Assembly: GCA_013215865.1 (NCBI GenBank)
Contig: JABSQL010000199.1
Location: 1 to 7,689, forward strand
Length of the DNA stretch: 7,689 nucleotides
Direction of reading: 5' to 3'
Source of the DNA: Candidatus Margulisiibacteriota bacterium
Lineage (GTDB): Bacteria; Margulisbacteria; Marinamargulisbacteria; DT-59
Shown here: one piece after another, positions 1 through 6,314 of the stretch
How the letters are laid out: each line of letters opens with the position of its first letter
Position numbering within the stretch: the first letter of the stretch is position 1
The notes under the pieces: generated by a model
Seen by the model: the letters and a program-made list of their open reading frames with translations, nothing else
The model's database searches: none
What the model was told of the DNA's origin: nothing
Made by a program: the position numbers and the translations under genes

Positions 1-255
1 ACCTTTTTGGAGAGGGTAACTGAATAAGAAGGTGTTGGTTTGAGGGAAGGCTACGGGTACATCTGTTATAACATTCAGTTCCTGTAGTGAACTGTCATCA
101 ATAAACTTACGTTTAATAGCGGGTCGTATATCCGCCTTCTTATTACCAGGATCGTATCTTTGAATAATACCAGGGATGGAAGTGTGGATATCAAGAAGTC
201 TTCGTTCTAGGATGGCATTGATGACAGCCGTAAATGAAGGCGTATCTTTACCCAC
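1..255 (-). CDS. Gp138-like phage baseplate spike protein, N-terminus (partial)
   Basis: The 85 codons seen run off the left edge, so the C-terminus is missing. The reading begins GKDTPSFTAVINAILE and continues with IPGIIQRYDPGNKKADIRP and ITDVPVAFPQTNTF. This matches the N-terminal OB-fold domain of Gp138-family membrane-puncturing spike proteins, which sit at the tip of contractile tails and pierce the host envelope. The start is a GTG lying directly after the TGA of the hub gene in the same frame; no other start is possible upstream because of that stop. A GGAGAG Shine-Dalgarno lies 9 bases before the GTG, inside the end of the hub gene. Position after Dit, plug and hub genes agrees with baseplate operon order. 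The family call is from remembered motifs, not a search. Confidence 0.82.
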   Translation of the reverse strand, partial: MGKDTPSFTAVINAILERRLLDIHTSIPGIIQRYDPGNKKADIRPAIKRKFIDDSSLQELNVITDVPVAFPQTNTFLFSYPLQKG

Positions 256-1119
256 TCAAACAGCCTCTCCCTTCAGTATCCATTCACCTTTATGAGTATC
301 ACCTGAATATTCAACATGCCTAACCCGATAAAAACCGTCAATGTTCATTATTTCACTTTTTATTTCAACTGTTGAGGTTGGATTGATTTCTGGATTCAAG
401 AGTGATTTGAAGCTGATTCTTCTGTCATCTATTTCAGATACATCTAGAAGGCCAGTTTCTTTGGATATGATAATTGCTGTATTTCTATCCCTTGGTTCTT
501 TTGGATCTATAATTTGAATTTCTCCATTCTGAATGCTCCACTCCAGACCTTCTTTTTCGAGTAAAGTATCTAAAAAGAATTTTACGGGGCCAGAAAAGGT
601 AACACCATGCTCAGGTTTAGATTGACTTACAATTTCTAGCTTTTTATTGATTTCCTTTTCTTTAGATGTATTTGGGATGAGTCCCATAGCTTTAATGAGC
701 TCTTTGACCATATCTCTTGTGGTTATACTTCCTGTAGCTTTAAATCTCGATCCTGAAAAGCTTTTGTTGATATATGATTTGACAATCTTTTTCTCTGCGT
801 CACCCGCCTCAATTTCTGTCATGAACTCCGTTCCCCTTTTGATCGTTTTGGATGTAATGACATCACCAATGAATAAGGTTTTGATAATGGGCGAGCTTAA
901 GCCAGCAAAGCCAACACGAAGAATAATAGAGAGATCTCTTTGTTCAAATAAAGCTTGGTTTTCTCTGCTTAGATTGAACACGGTGATTTTAGCTGGATTG
1001 GGTGTACTTTCAGACGTCTTCTCTATTTGGAATGAGATTCGGAAGTCCTTCAATAGTTTTGAGTCACCCTTTTTTGGATGAATCAATAAATGTGCTTCCC
1101 GTAAGAATAGTTCAGACAT
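256..1119 (-). CDS. Phage baseplate hub protein
   Basis: This 287-residue protein probably forms the central hub of a contractile-tail baseplate, joining the tail tube to the spike. Features seen: an N-terminal beta-rich stretch with the pattern FRISFQIEKTSESTPNPAKI followed by TVFNLS, typical of hub proteins of the Mu gp44/T4 gp27 type (a stretch near residues 20-55). Next comes an alternating beta region (IGDVITSKTIKRGTEF), a helix-rich middle with TTRDMVKELIKAMG, and a C-terminal beta region ending YRVRHVEYSGDTHKGEW. I chose the ATG at 1119 (protein begins MSELFLREAH) because a GAGGAAA ribosome site lies a few bases upstream. It also gives only an 8-base overlap with the plug gene. The frame stays open to 1206, but that start would overlap the plug gene by 95 bases. 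The stop TGA abuts the spike GTG. Confidence 0.8.
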   Translation of the reverse strand: MSELFLREAHLLIHPKKGDSKLLKDFRISFQIEKTSESTPNPAKITVFNLSRENQALFEQRDLSIILRVGFAGLSSPIIKTLFIGDVITSKTIKRGTEFMTEIEAGDAEKKIVKSYINKSFSGSRFKATGSITTRDMVKELIKAMGLIPNTSKEKEINKKLEIVSQSKPEHGVTFSGPVKFFLDTLLEKEGLEWSIQNGEIQIIDPKEPRDRNTAIIISKETGLLDVSEIDDRRISFKSLLNPEINPTSTVEIKSEIMNIDGFYRVRHVEYSGDTHKGEWILKGEAV

Positions 1120-1438
1120 TTTTAGTTTCCTCATACAGAAATAGTATTCGTTTCCCAAAGTCATCATAATTGGCATCTTTACCCTTCCCTTGAATATCAA
1201 TTGCAAATAGGAATCCCTTGGGTATATCTAAATGCTTGAAATTTAAGGTTAGAGGAACATTGGTTTGAATAGGTATCCCTAAAAGTCTAGAATTTTCTTC
1301 TTCGTCCAAAACATCTACGAACCACAGATTTGCTCGGGGATTGAAATAGAATCGGAAAACATAGACAACCCCTTCAATCGTTATGAACTCCTTGAAAGCA
1401 TTTAGATCATTTCGGATAGGAATCTCAAGAATAGCCAT
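1112..1438 (-). CDS. Phage baseplate plug protein, DUF6983-like
   Basis: This 108-residue protein begins MAILEIPIRNDLNAFKEF and contains YVFRFYFNPRANLWFVDV and LLGIPIQTNVPL. These are typical of small single-domain, all-beta baseplate 'plug' proteins (DUF6983 type, as in cyanophage Pam3) that fill the junction between tail tube and hub. Its ATG shares an A with the Dit stop codon (TAATG), so translation is probably coupled to Dit. Its end overlaps the hub gene start by 8 bases. Length fits the family (about 100-110 residues). The family assignment is from motif memory; its place between Dit and hub supports it independently. Confidence 0.78.
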   Translation of the reverse strand: MAILEIPIRNDLNAFKEFITIEGVVYVFRFYFNPRANLWFVDVLDEEENSRLLGIPIQTNVPLTLNFKHLDIPKGFLFAIDIQGKGKDANYDDFGKRILFLYEETKNV

Positions 1439-2118
1439 TAATTTGAAACTCCTGTGAGCTGTAAAGCTTTAAATAGAAAGGAAGATGCCTTTTTTGATAC
1501 CTCTTTATCAATTTCATTTGGGATTTGATGACCTTGATTAACAATTTTGGAGGCCCTTTTTGAAGTTTCTTCATCGAAGACTCCCGTAGGTATGTTAGAC
1601 GAGTCAGTGTTTGCCATTTTAATTTGTTCAAGTGTAGTAGTGAATTTAATAGATTCTTTAGTTTGAGCCGTTTGGGTAATTGTTAAGTTTGTCATAACAA
1701 CTTCAGAATATGTTTCAAGGCCAGCAACGACAGTGAAAGGGATACGGTTTTCCCATAGTCGGTTAATAAAAAGATATGCATTTTCAAGTCGTTCATTATC
1801 CCTTAAAAGAATGCCCCCAATTGATGCGGCTATTCCTGATCCTATTGGGTGACTAACTGTTCCCGATAAAACACTGGAAATTGAAGATCGAATAAAATTG
1901 AACGGGTTTTTACTAACAACGCATTGTAGGCTCACTTTCTTGTTAGAAAGCGTAATATGGTCCGTTATCTCGCTTCCATCTTCAATAGGGGATTTCGAAA
2001 TATCAGCGGTACGTTCATGTGTAATAACCTGTGTTGCATCAACTTCAAGGAGAGTATTCTTTTCCTTGGGTATGAATTGCACCTTCTTACCCCCTGTAAA
2101 TAGTGTTTCTAAGCTCAT
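1438..2118 (-). CDS. Dit-like phage tail protein
   Basis: This 226-residue protein begins MSLETLFTGGKKVQFIP. Its first part (LEVDATQVITHERTADIS, then SPIEDGSEITDHI) resembles the N-terminal domain of Dit-like (distal tail) proteins, where the pattern 'V..E....S.I.DG..I.DH' is characteristic. Residues around 75-105 contain a glycine/serine-rich stretch (SSVLSGTVSHPIGSGIAASIG). A later segment (RIPFTVVAGLETYSEVVMTNLTI) is typical of the beta-barrel fold. The role is structural, at the tail tip or baseplate. The start ATG has a textbook AAGGAG site 6 bases upstream. It is the first gene of the visible minus-strand tail unit. The usual upstream tape-measure gene is absent from the window. Confidence 0.78.
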   Translation of the reverse strand: MSLETLFTGGKKVQFIPKEKNTLLEVDATQVITHERTADISKSPIEDGSEITDHITLSNKKVSLQCVVSKNPFNFIRSSISSVLSGTVSHPIGSGIAASIGGILLRDNERLENAYLFINRLWENRIPFTVVAGLETYSEVVMTNLTITQTAQTKESIKFTTTLEQIKMANTDSSNIPTGVFDEETSKRASKIVNQGHQIPNEIDKEVSKKASSFLFKALQLTGVSN

Positions 2119-2143
2119 GTTTTCTCCTTATAAAAAGCAAAAA

Positions 2144-2179
2144 AGGCGGGTAATCAGAATTTCTCCTGATTACCCGCCT
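2144..2179 (-). terminator. Perfect 14-bp hairpin with T-rich tail, upstream of the Dit gene
   Basis: Arms 2144-2157 and 2166-2179 are exact inverted complements (AGGCGGGTAATCAG and its reverse complement) around an 8-base loop. Read on the minus strand, the stem is followed by six T, GC, then five T: a classic intrinsic terminator. The plus-strand side has no comparable T run. It lies only about 13 bases before the Dit Shine-Dalgarno, so it ends, or conditionally ends, transcription coming from the right. Confidence 0.85.
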
Positions 2180-2230
2180 CCATTTTCGGTGGATTTCTCC
2201 CCGTTTTTGGTCAGCTATGTTATATATTGA

Positions 2231-2245
2231 TTCTATCATATAGAA
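2231..2245. repeat. Palindrome TTCTAT-CAT-ATAGAA, possible operator
   Basis: Two perfect 6-base arms flank a 3-base spacer. The palindrome covers the proposed -10 box of the minus-strand promoter and lies 20-40 bases before the ATG of the plus-strand exported-protein gene. It is therefore well placed to act as an operator for either direction. AT-rich palindromes of this size can occur by chance. Confidence 0.35.
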
Positions 2246-2264
2246 CGTTGTGGTAAAATTGCAA
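2235..2264 (-). promoter_or_regulatory. Possible sigma-70-type promoter for the tail unit
   Basis: On the minus strand, TTGCAA (2259-2264) and TATGAT (2235-2240) are 18 bases apart. Transcription would start near 2228, about 110 bases before the Dit start, so the terminator-like hairpin would lie in the leader. The element overlaps the start region of the exported-protein gene on the other strand. It is a consensus match only. Confidence 0.35.
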
Positions 2265-2267
2265 GCT

Positions 2268-2621
2268 ATGAGATGGGTGTTAATTTTATCAATAATTGTG
2301 ATCTCTTTTTTACCGCTTCATGCTGAAGATAAAGAAAGTGGTGTACTTCATTGTGAAATATGTGGTGAAGAAATTACATCCGGTAAAGTCTATGAAGTTA
2401 AAGTTAGGATGAGATTTAAGACAGATGTATATTATTCTGTGGAAAAATATCATACCGGAAAATTTGGTGGTCTTCCCCGATATTTTGAGATTCAAAGGAT
2501 CCTCCTAGGTGATAAATGTGGGAATCGATACGAGAACTTGATTAAAGATCCTCCAAGGGGAGAAGAAAGAAAGTCCGTTATTATAGAGTTGATGAGATCT
2601 TATCTTATAGAGCCCGATTAA
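2268..2621 (+). CDS. Small exported protein with CxxC, function unknown
   Basis: This 117-residue protein is predicted to be exported. It begins MRWVLILSIIVISFLPLHAEDKE: one arginine, a hydrophobic core of about 14 residues, and a likely signal-peptidase site after LHA. The mature part has HCEICGEEI near the N-terminus and a later DKCGN. The first motif is a CxxC that could bind a metal or form a disulfide, and the third cysteine may be a partner. The rest is charged (KVRMRFKTDVYY, PPRGEERKS) with no domain I recognise. I prefer the ATG at 2268; the frame is also open from a GTG at 2250, which would place VKLQA before the signal peptide. Neither start has a strong ribosome site. The gene converges on the RhuM gene and diverges from the tail unit. 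Confidence 0.7.
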   Translation: MRWVLILSIIVISFLPLHAEDKESGVLHCEICGEEITSGKVYEVKVRMRFKTDVYYSVEKYHTGKFGGLPRYFEIQRILLGDKCGNRYENLIKDPPRGEERKSVIIELMRSYLIEPD

Positions 2622-2723
2622 TACATGAGCTACCTGTTCAATAAAACCTCTGTCACCGCTTTACGACAGCCCATGAATAGCGCGAAGGTGTACTTTGAAA
2701 ATCCCAGCATATCTTTCAGGGTT

Positions 2724-2763
2724 GGTCTAATAAGGTTACTATCAAGGCTATAAGACCTACTTT
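2724..2763 (+). terminator. Probable terminator between converging genes
   Basis: Arms 2724-2732 (GGTCTAATA) and 2749-2757 (TATAAGACC) pair over 9 positions with one mismatch and a 16-base loop. They are followed on the plus strand by TACTTTTTATT. This fits an intrinsic terminator for the exported-protein gene, about 100 bases past its stop. The T run lies in the last codons of the opposing RhuM gene. Confidence 0.4.
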
Positions 2764-3773
2764 TTATTCAGATACTTTTTAATTTCTTGGTCAAAGTCTC
2801 CCTCAAATTGACGATCTTGCTCAATCCTAAATACGTCATATTCTTGCTCAGCCCTTATTTTTGCTTCTAAAGCGCTTACTTTACCCTTATCTTGGAGAAT
2901 AGGGTAATTGGATAATTCTAAAAACTGATGTAAAAACGAGTTCCATTCTTTCATATTTGTAGAAATTTGCCGTTGCGCACGGTTTTCAGCTAAATCTAAA
3001 TAAGCAGATACAACACGATTCAACTCGCTAATATGTTGCTCACTTAAATAGTTTTTAGCAATACTAACATCAGATTTAAGTATTTTTCCTTTGGGTGCTT
3101 GCTTCCAATGGGTTAACCCCATATAGATTTTTGTTGCATCAGCTGAATGGTAAATAGTCTCTGCGGCTGTTTGACCCGTTATTGCCCAATGAAGTTTATT
3201 TTGAACTATTGCAAAAAACTCTTTAGTAGTAGGGGCCTGTTTATCATAATCAAGGGAAAGAGCATAAATATCTGTGATTTTTTGATAAAACCTACGTTCG
3301 CTAGCACGAATCTCTCGAATTCTTTCAAGAAGTTCATCGAAATAGTCTTTGCCAAAATGTTTTATTTGTTTCAAACGATCATCATCCATAGCAAATCCTT
3401 TAATCGTAAATTCCCTAACAATATTAGTTGCCCATATACGAAACTGAGTAGCACGGTATGAACTAATGCGATACCCCACTGCAATAATTGTATCCAAATT
3501 ATAGTAGTCAATTTCCCTTTGCACTTGACGAGAGCCTTCTGTTTGAACTGTCAAAATTTCTTTGACAGTTGCGTTTTGGCTAAGCTCTTTTTCTTTGTAA
3601 ATATTCTTTAAGTGATAACTAACATTTTGTTTTGATGATTCAAATAAATCTGTAATTTTATTAAGAGTCATCCAAAGAGTCTCATCCTGAAACAGAACCT
3701 CTATTTTAACGTCACCTTGAGAGGTAGTATAAAAGAAAAAATCAGATTCTTTTGGCAGTAGATCTTTTGTCAT
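2757..3773 (-). CDS. rhuM: RhuM family protein (virulence RhuM)
   Basis: This 338-residue protein is full length for the RhuM family. The N-terminal part (residues about 20-125) shows the family signature: KIEVLFQDETLWMTLNKI, TDLFESSKQNVSYHL, REIDYYNLDTIIAVGYRISS and RATQFRIWATNIVREFTIKGF. The first half resembles DNA-binding domains of phage antirepressor type. The C-terminal half has the conserved FFAIVQNKLHWAITGQTAAE and YHSADATKIYMGLTHWK, then a helical LNRVVSAYLDLAENRAQRQ. RhuM was first described on a Salmonella pathogenicity island. Members are common on mobile islands and next to restriction systems, but the biochemical role is not settled. The ATG at 3773 has no clear Shine-Dalgarno. 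A promoter with an overlapping inverted repeat lies immediately upstream. The gene is intact, in contrast to the debris further right. Confidence 0.92.
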   Translation of the reverse strand: MTKDLLPKESDFFFYTTSQGDVKIEVLFQDETLWMTLNKITDLFESSKQNVSYHLKNIYKEKELSQNATVKEILTVQTEGSRQVQREIDYYNLDTIIAVGYRISSYRATQFRIWATNIVREFTIKGFAMDDDRLKQIKHFGKDYFDELLERIREIRASERRFYQKITDIYALSLDYDKQAPTTKEFFAIVQNKLHWAITGQTAAETIYHSADATKIYMGLTHWKQAPKGKILKSDVSIAKNYLSEQHISELNRVVSAYLDLAENRAQRQISTNMKEWNSFLHQFLELSNYPILQDKGKVSALEAKIRAEQEYDVFRIEQDRQFEGDFDQEIKKYLNKK

Positions 3774-3791
3774 GATAGACTTTATTCTATC
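3774..3791. repeat. Inverted repeat GATAGA-N6-TCTATC, possible RhuM operator
   Basis: Perfect 6-base arms (3774-3779 and 3786-3791) flank 6 bases directly before the RhuM start codon and cover the proposed -10 box and start site. The placement suits a repressor site, perhaps autoregulatory because RhuM has an antirepressor-like N-terminus. It shares ATTCTATCA with the palindrome at 2231-2245. Confidence 0.35.
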
Positions 3792-3811
3792 AAACCTATA
3801 CTCAATATCAA
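3784..3811 (-). promoter_or_regulatory. Probable RhuM promoter
   Basis: On the minus strand, TTGATA (3806-3811) and TAGAAT (3784-3789) are 16 bases apart, both close to consensus. The expected transcription start near 3777 is only a few bases before the ATG at 3773, implying a very short leader or leaderless mRNA. That fits the absence of a Shine-Dalgarno. Confidence 0.45.
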
Positions 3812-3894
3812 ACTGTTTTCAAATGGTCCGTTTTTCCCAACGCAGCCAAGCTAATTCGTGCTATTGGGTGACCCTGAAAACTATATACCGGAGC

Positions 3895-3924
3895 TTGATT
3901 CACGATAATCTTCTTAAATGATAC
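3895..3924 (+). promoter_or_regulatory. Possible promoter of the DprA-like/transporter pair
   Basis: TTGATT (3895-3900) and TGATAC (3919-3924) lie 18 bases apart, giving a start near 3931 and a leader of about 14 bases. A 6-base inverted repeat (ATACAC at 3921-3926, GTGTAT at 3937-3942) spans the -10 region and leader and could be an operator or a small hairpin over the start region. The -10 match is weak. Confidence 0.3.
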
Positions 3925-3944
3925 ACTAGATATGTGGTGTATAT

Positions 3945-4856
3945 ATGAAAAATGATACTTTAATACTAGGGGCTGGAGCATCAATTTCTCCACATATCGA
4001 AATCGGAGCTTTTGAGGCATTGTGGTCAAATGGGATCTCATCATTTAAACAACTCAGAGACAAAATGGAGCATGAAAATGTTAAATTTGTGTCTAAATTA
4101 ATCCCCGATGAAACTGCCAACAAATGCTATCTTAAAACAATTGAAACCTTAAAGAATTCTGGGATTGAGAATTTCAACATAAGAATCGATGGAACTGCTG
4201 ATTATCCTGAAAAGCTTAAGGATGCTGAATATCCTCTTGTTCTTTTTTACTTCATGGGTAATTGGAATCTAGTGTACTCAAAATCTGTTGCCGTAGTAGG
4301 AACTCGAAAACCCACAGAAGAGGGAAAAGAAAGAACAAGAAAACTGGTAAAAAAACTTGTAGAACTAGACTACACAATAGTTTCCGGCTTAGCAACTGGA
4401 ATAGACACCATAGCTCATAAAACAACTTTAGAAAATAATGGTATGGCCATTGGTGTAATAGGTACTCCATTATCCCATTCATACCCAAAAGAAAATAAAG
4501 AGCTTCAAGCGTCTATCGCAAAAAATCATTTACTTATTAGCCAAGTTCCTGTCCTAAGATATGATAACAATGACTGGAGAGTGAATAGATTCTATTTTCC
4601 AGAAAGAAATAAAACAATGTCTGCAATTTCAGAAGCAACTATTATCGTTGAAGCAGGCGAGACTTCTGGCACTTTAATCCAAGCAAAAGCAGCTCTTAAA
4701 CAGGGTAGAAAACTTTTCATACTTAATAATAACTTTGAAAATCCAAATTTAACATGGCCACGTAAATTTGAAAAACAAGGCGCTATAAGGGTTAGAGAAT
4801 TTGAAGATATTGAGAAAGAATTGATTGATAGCTCCCATCTTATAAATCAAAACTAA
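3945..4856 (+). CDS. DprA/SMF-family protein, short accessory form
   Basis: This 303-residue protein has the DprA (SMF) Rossmann domain. Residues 1-70 form a degenerate helical N-terminal region (FEALWSNGISSFKQL). The pre-domain DYPEKLKD...YPLVLFYFMGN is at 87-106. The core carries VAVVGTRKP (115-123), SGLATGID (147-154), YPKENKEL (180-187), FPERNKTMSAIS (218-229) and VEAGETSGTLIQ (235-246). Canonical DprA binds single-stranded DNA and loads RecA in natural transformation. This copy differs: it ends soon after the Rossmann fold without the C-terminal winged-helix domain, and the usual proline-glycine and GxNxLI stretch is replaced by NNNFENPNLTWPRKF. Such accessory DprA-like (SLOG-superfamily) proteins are thought to bind nucleotides or DNA in conflict systems; a role here is inference. 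ATG at 3945 has no strong ribosome site. It is followed after 11 bases by a transporter, suggesting an operon. Confidence 0.88.
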   Translation: MKNDTLILGAGASISPHIEIGAFEALWSNGISSFKQLRDKMEHENVKFVSKLIPDETANKCYLKTIETLKNSGIENFNIRIDGTADYPEKLKDAEYPLVLFYFMGNWNLVYSKSVAVVGTRKPTEEGKERTRKLVKKLVELDYTIVSGLATGIDTIAHKTTLENNGMAIGVIGTPLSHSYPKENKELQASIAKNHLLISQVPVLRYDNNDWRVNRFYFPERNKTMSAISEATIIVEAGETSGTLIQAKAALKQGRKLFILNNNFENPNLTWPRKFEKQGAIRVREFEDIEKELIDSSHLINQN

Positions 4857-4867
4857 CTATATATCTA

Positions 4868-6025
4868 ATGCTAGCTACAAAACAATCTTATTTAAGAGAA
4901 ATATTGCTTTTGCTTAGCTGTAATACTTTGATATTTTGTACAGTTGGAATGAATATTGTGCTATTCCCAACACTTTTACTTCAACATGGTATCAGTGAAG
5001 CATTAATCGGATTTTCCGTTACGGTAGAATTAATTGCAAGCATATTAATTTCTCTTTTTATACCAAGATTAGTAAAAAAATATAGTATAATTTATACGCT
5101 TTTGATTATGACTGCTTGTTATGCAATAACAATTATATTGCTCCCTTTTTATGTCAATTTCTTTATTTGGCTATCTCTTATTTTTATTTTAGGCATTGCT
5201 CTCTTTGGAAGCATAATAATTTCCCATTCGCTTTACCATCAATTTTTGGAGAACCAAAAAAGAGGCTGGTATTTATCATTAATGACAATTGCCATTTGTT
5301 TAGGACTGAGTATAGGCCCTATAATTGTAGGATTCATTGGAGCTTTACAGTATAAGAGTTTTTTAATTTCAGGTTTTTTAGCATTCCTGAGTCTAATTCC
5401 TTCTTTAATGCTTTTAAAAAATCGTTATAAGCTTCCCTTACATCGACATGTTAAATTTTTATATTTCATTAAAAGGGCACCCATTGTTTTTATATCAAAA
5501 TTCACTCTAGAATTTATTATTACAGCAATATTTGCATTGGGTCTTGTTTTTTTGCTCAACCATAATCATAGCTCTAAAAATGCAGGCCTCGCTTTGTCTG
5601 CGTTTGCAGCAAGTGCAATCGTCGATCTTGGAATTGGATATTTAGTGGATAGATTTAATAAGTACAGGCTTATTTCAATCGGGATTGTTGGCATTTGTGT
5701 AAGTATGGGCATCCTAGTGTTTTATGCTAATCACGTCCAATCAGTTTTAGCAATTTTCTTTGCTTTAGGGATATTTGCAGGGTTTATGCATATTTCATTA
5801 ACTTCTTTAGTTAATAATAAGTTCCCCAAAAAAGCATTGGTATCGGCAAACGCTACTTTGCAACTTATTGGGAGTTCAGGAGGCATAGCTGGAGCTTTAA
5901 TTGTTGGGGTTGTCATGCAATTTTATGGGTATTATGGATTTCAGGTAGTATTACTGGGAGTAGCTTTAATTTGCCTTTTGTTAACATCTCTTATTCGAAT
6001 AACTAGCTCTCCAAAATTTGATTAA
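4868..6025 (+). CDS. Major facilitator superfamily transporter
   Basis: This 385-residue inner-membrane protein has about 12 hydrophobic helices, roughly at residues 11-38, 44-66, 73-95, 97-120, 135-160, 164-183, 206-231, 236-260, 267-286, 290-312, 326-350 and 355-377. A charged loop, KNRYKLPLHRHVKFLYFIKR, separates the two six-helix halves. Loop 8-9 carries the MFS motif-A-like GYLVDRFNKYRLI. The equivalent in loop 2-3 is reduced to IPRLVKKYSII. The substrate cannot be read from sequence; by family it could be drug or metabolite efflux. The ATG at 4868 is 11 bases after the DprA-like stop, with no Shine-Dalgarno and no promoter or terminator visible in the gap, so it is probably co-transcribed. 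It is intact and full length for the family. Confidence 0.88.
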   Translation: MLATKQSYLREILLLLSCNTLIFCTVGMNIVLFPTLLLQHGISEALIGFSVTVELIASILISLFIPRLVKKYSIIYTLLIMTACYAITIILLPFYVNFFIWLSLIFILGIALFGSIIISHSLYHQFLENQKRGWYLSLMTIAICLGLSIGPIIVGFIGALQYKSFLISGFLAFLSLIPSLMLLKNRYKLPLHRHVKFLYFIKRAPIVFISKFTLEFIITAIFALGLVFLLNHNHSSKNAGLALSAFAASAIVDLGIGYLVDRFNKYRLISIGIVGICVSMGILVFYANHVQSVLAIFFALGIFAGFMHISLTSLVNNKFPKKALVSANATLQLIGSSGGIAGALIVGVVMQFYGYYGFQVVLLGVALICLLLTSLIRITSSPKFD

Positions 6026-6041
6026 AATATAACTCTGTTAA

Positions 6042-6197
6042 TCTCTTAGAGTAATTCATCGTTCCATTGCTACTCAGACCCTAATTAGCTGTCTTTTTGG
6101 GGATGCACTTCTCCTAAATCTAAATGGAATCCGCTTTTTATGGGTTGGATTATCTTTTCTACTTATTTATTTTGTGTTTAGAACGGTTTATTGCCAA
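6042..6197 (+). pseudogene. Orphan hydrophobic reading frame, gene remnant
   Basis: An open frame with no start codon reads SLRVIHRSIATQTLISCLFG, then GIRFLWVGLSFLLIYFVF. It looks like the end of a membrane protein with at least one membrane helix. It is closed upstream by a TAA at 6039-6041. The plausible coding character stops near 6198, where the IS-like end begins, although the frame itself stays open to the TGA at 6237-6239. I do not recognise the family. It could be random AT-rich sequence. Confidence 0.3.
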
Positions 6198-6250
6198 TGT
6201 ATCAAATCGCATTGTGAAATGACCCAGGAGTCGCATTGAAAATTGACCCA
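6198..6250 (+). mobile_element. IS21-like element end with two direct repeats (remnant)
   Basis: Two 20-base copies, 6207-6226 and 6231-6250, agree at 17 positions and both end in TGACCCA; they are spaced 24 bases apart. A TGT at 6198-6200 precedes them. Repeated TGACCCA-containing motifs inside a TGT-starting end are typical of IS21-family termini. No istA/istB genes and no opposite end are visible, so only an isolated end remains. Confidence 0.5.
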
Positions 6251-6314
6251 CCTGAATAACGTTCCCACGCAGAATAAAGAGGACCAATTTTCAAGAGAAA
6301 TAAGAAGGGAAAAG

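Noticed and set aside
647..1081. Plus-strand open frame of 144 codons
   Set aside because: It is the antisense shadow of the hub gene, which has clear family features; the same holds for antisense frames at 1898-2230, 3147-3461 and 5731-5916.
1120..1206. N-terminal extension of the hub protein by 29 residues
   Set aside because: It would overlap the plug gene by 95 bases and has no ribosome site, whereas the ATG at 1119 has GAGGAAA upstream and a normal short overlap.
1425..1631. Minus-strand frame overlapping the Dit gene
   Set aside because: Out-of-frame shadow inside a well supported gene, with no family features.
2625..2753. Plus-strand frame of 42 codons beginning MSYLFNKTSVTALRQP
   Set aside because: No ribosome site, no family resemblance, and it runs into the proposed terminator; it may be repeat debris.
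3864..3880. GGGTGACCC palindrome and TGACCC similarity to the IS-like end at 6198-6250
   Set aside because: Only six to nine shared bases, no further match, so it is not a credible opposite IS end.
3808..4044. Minus-strand frame ending in GHPIARISLAALGKTDHLKT
   Set aside because: It overlaps the start of the DprA-like gene and has no recognisable domain. The 3820-3890 part could be old gene debris but I cannot support it.
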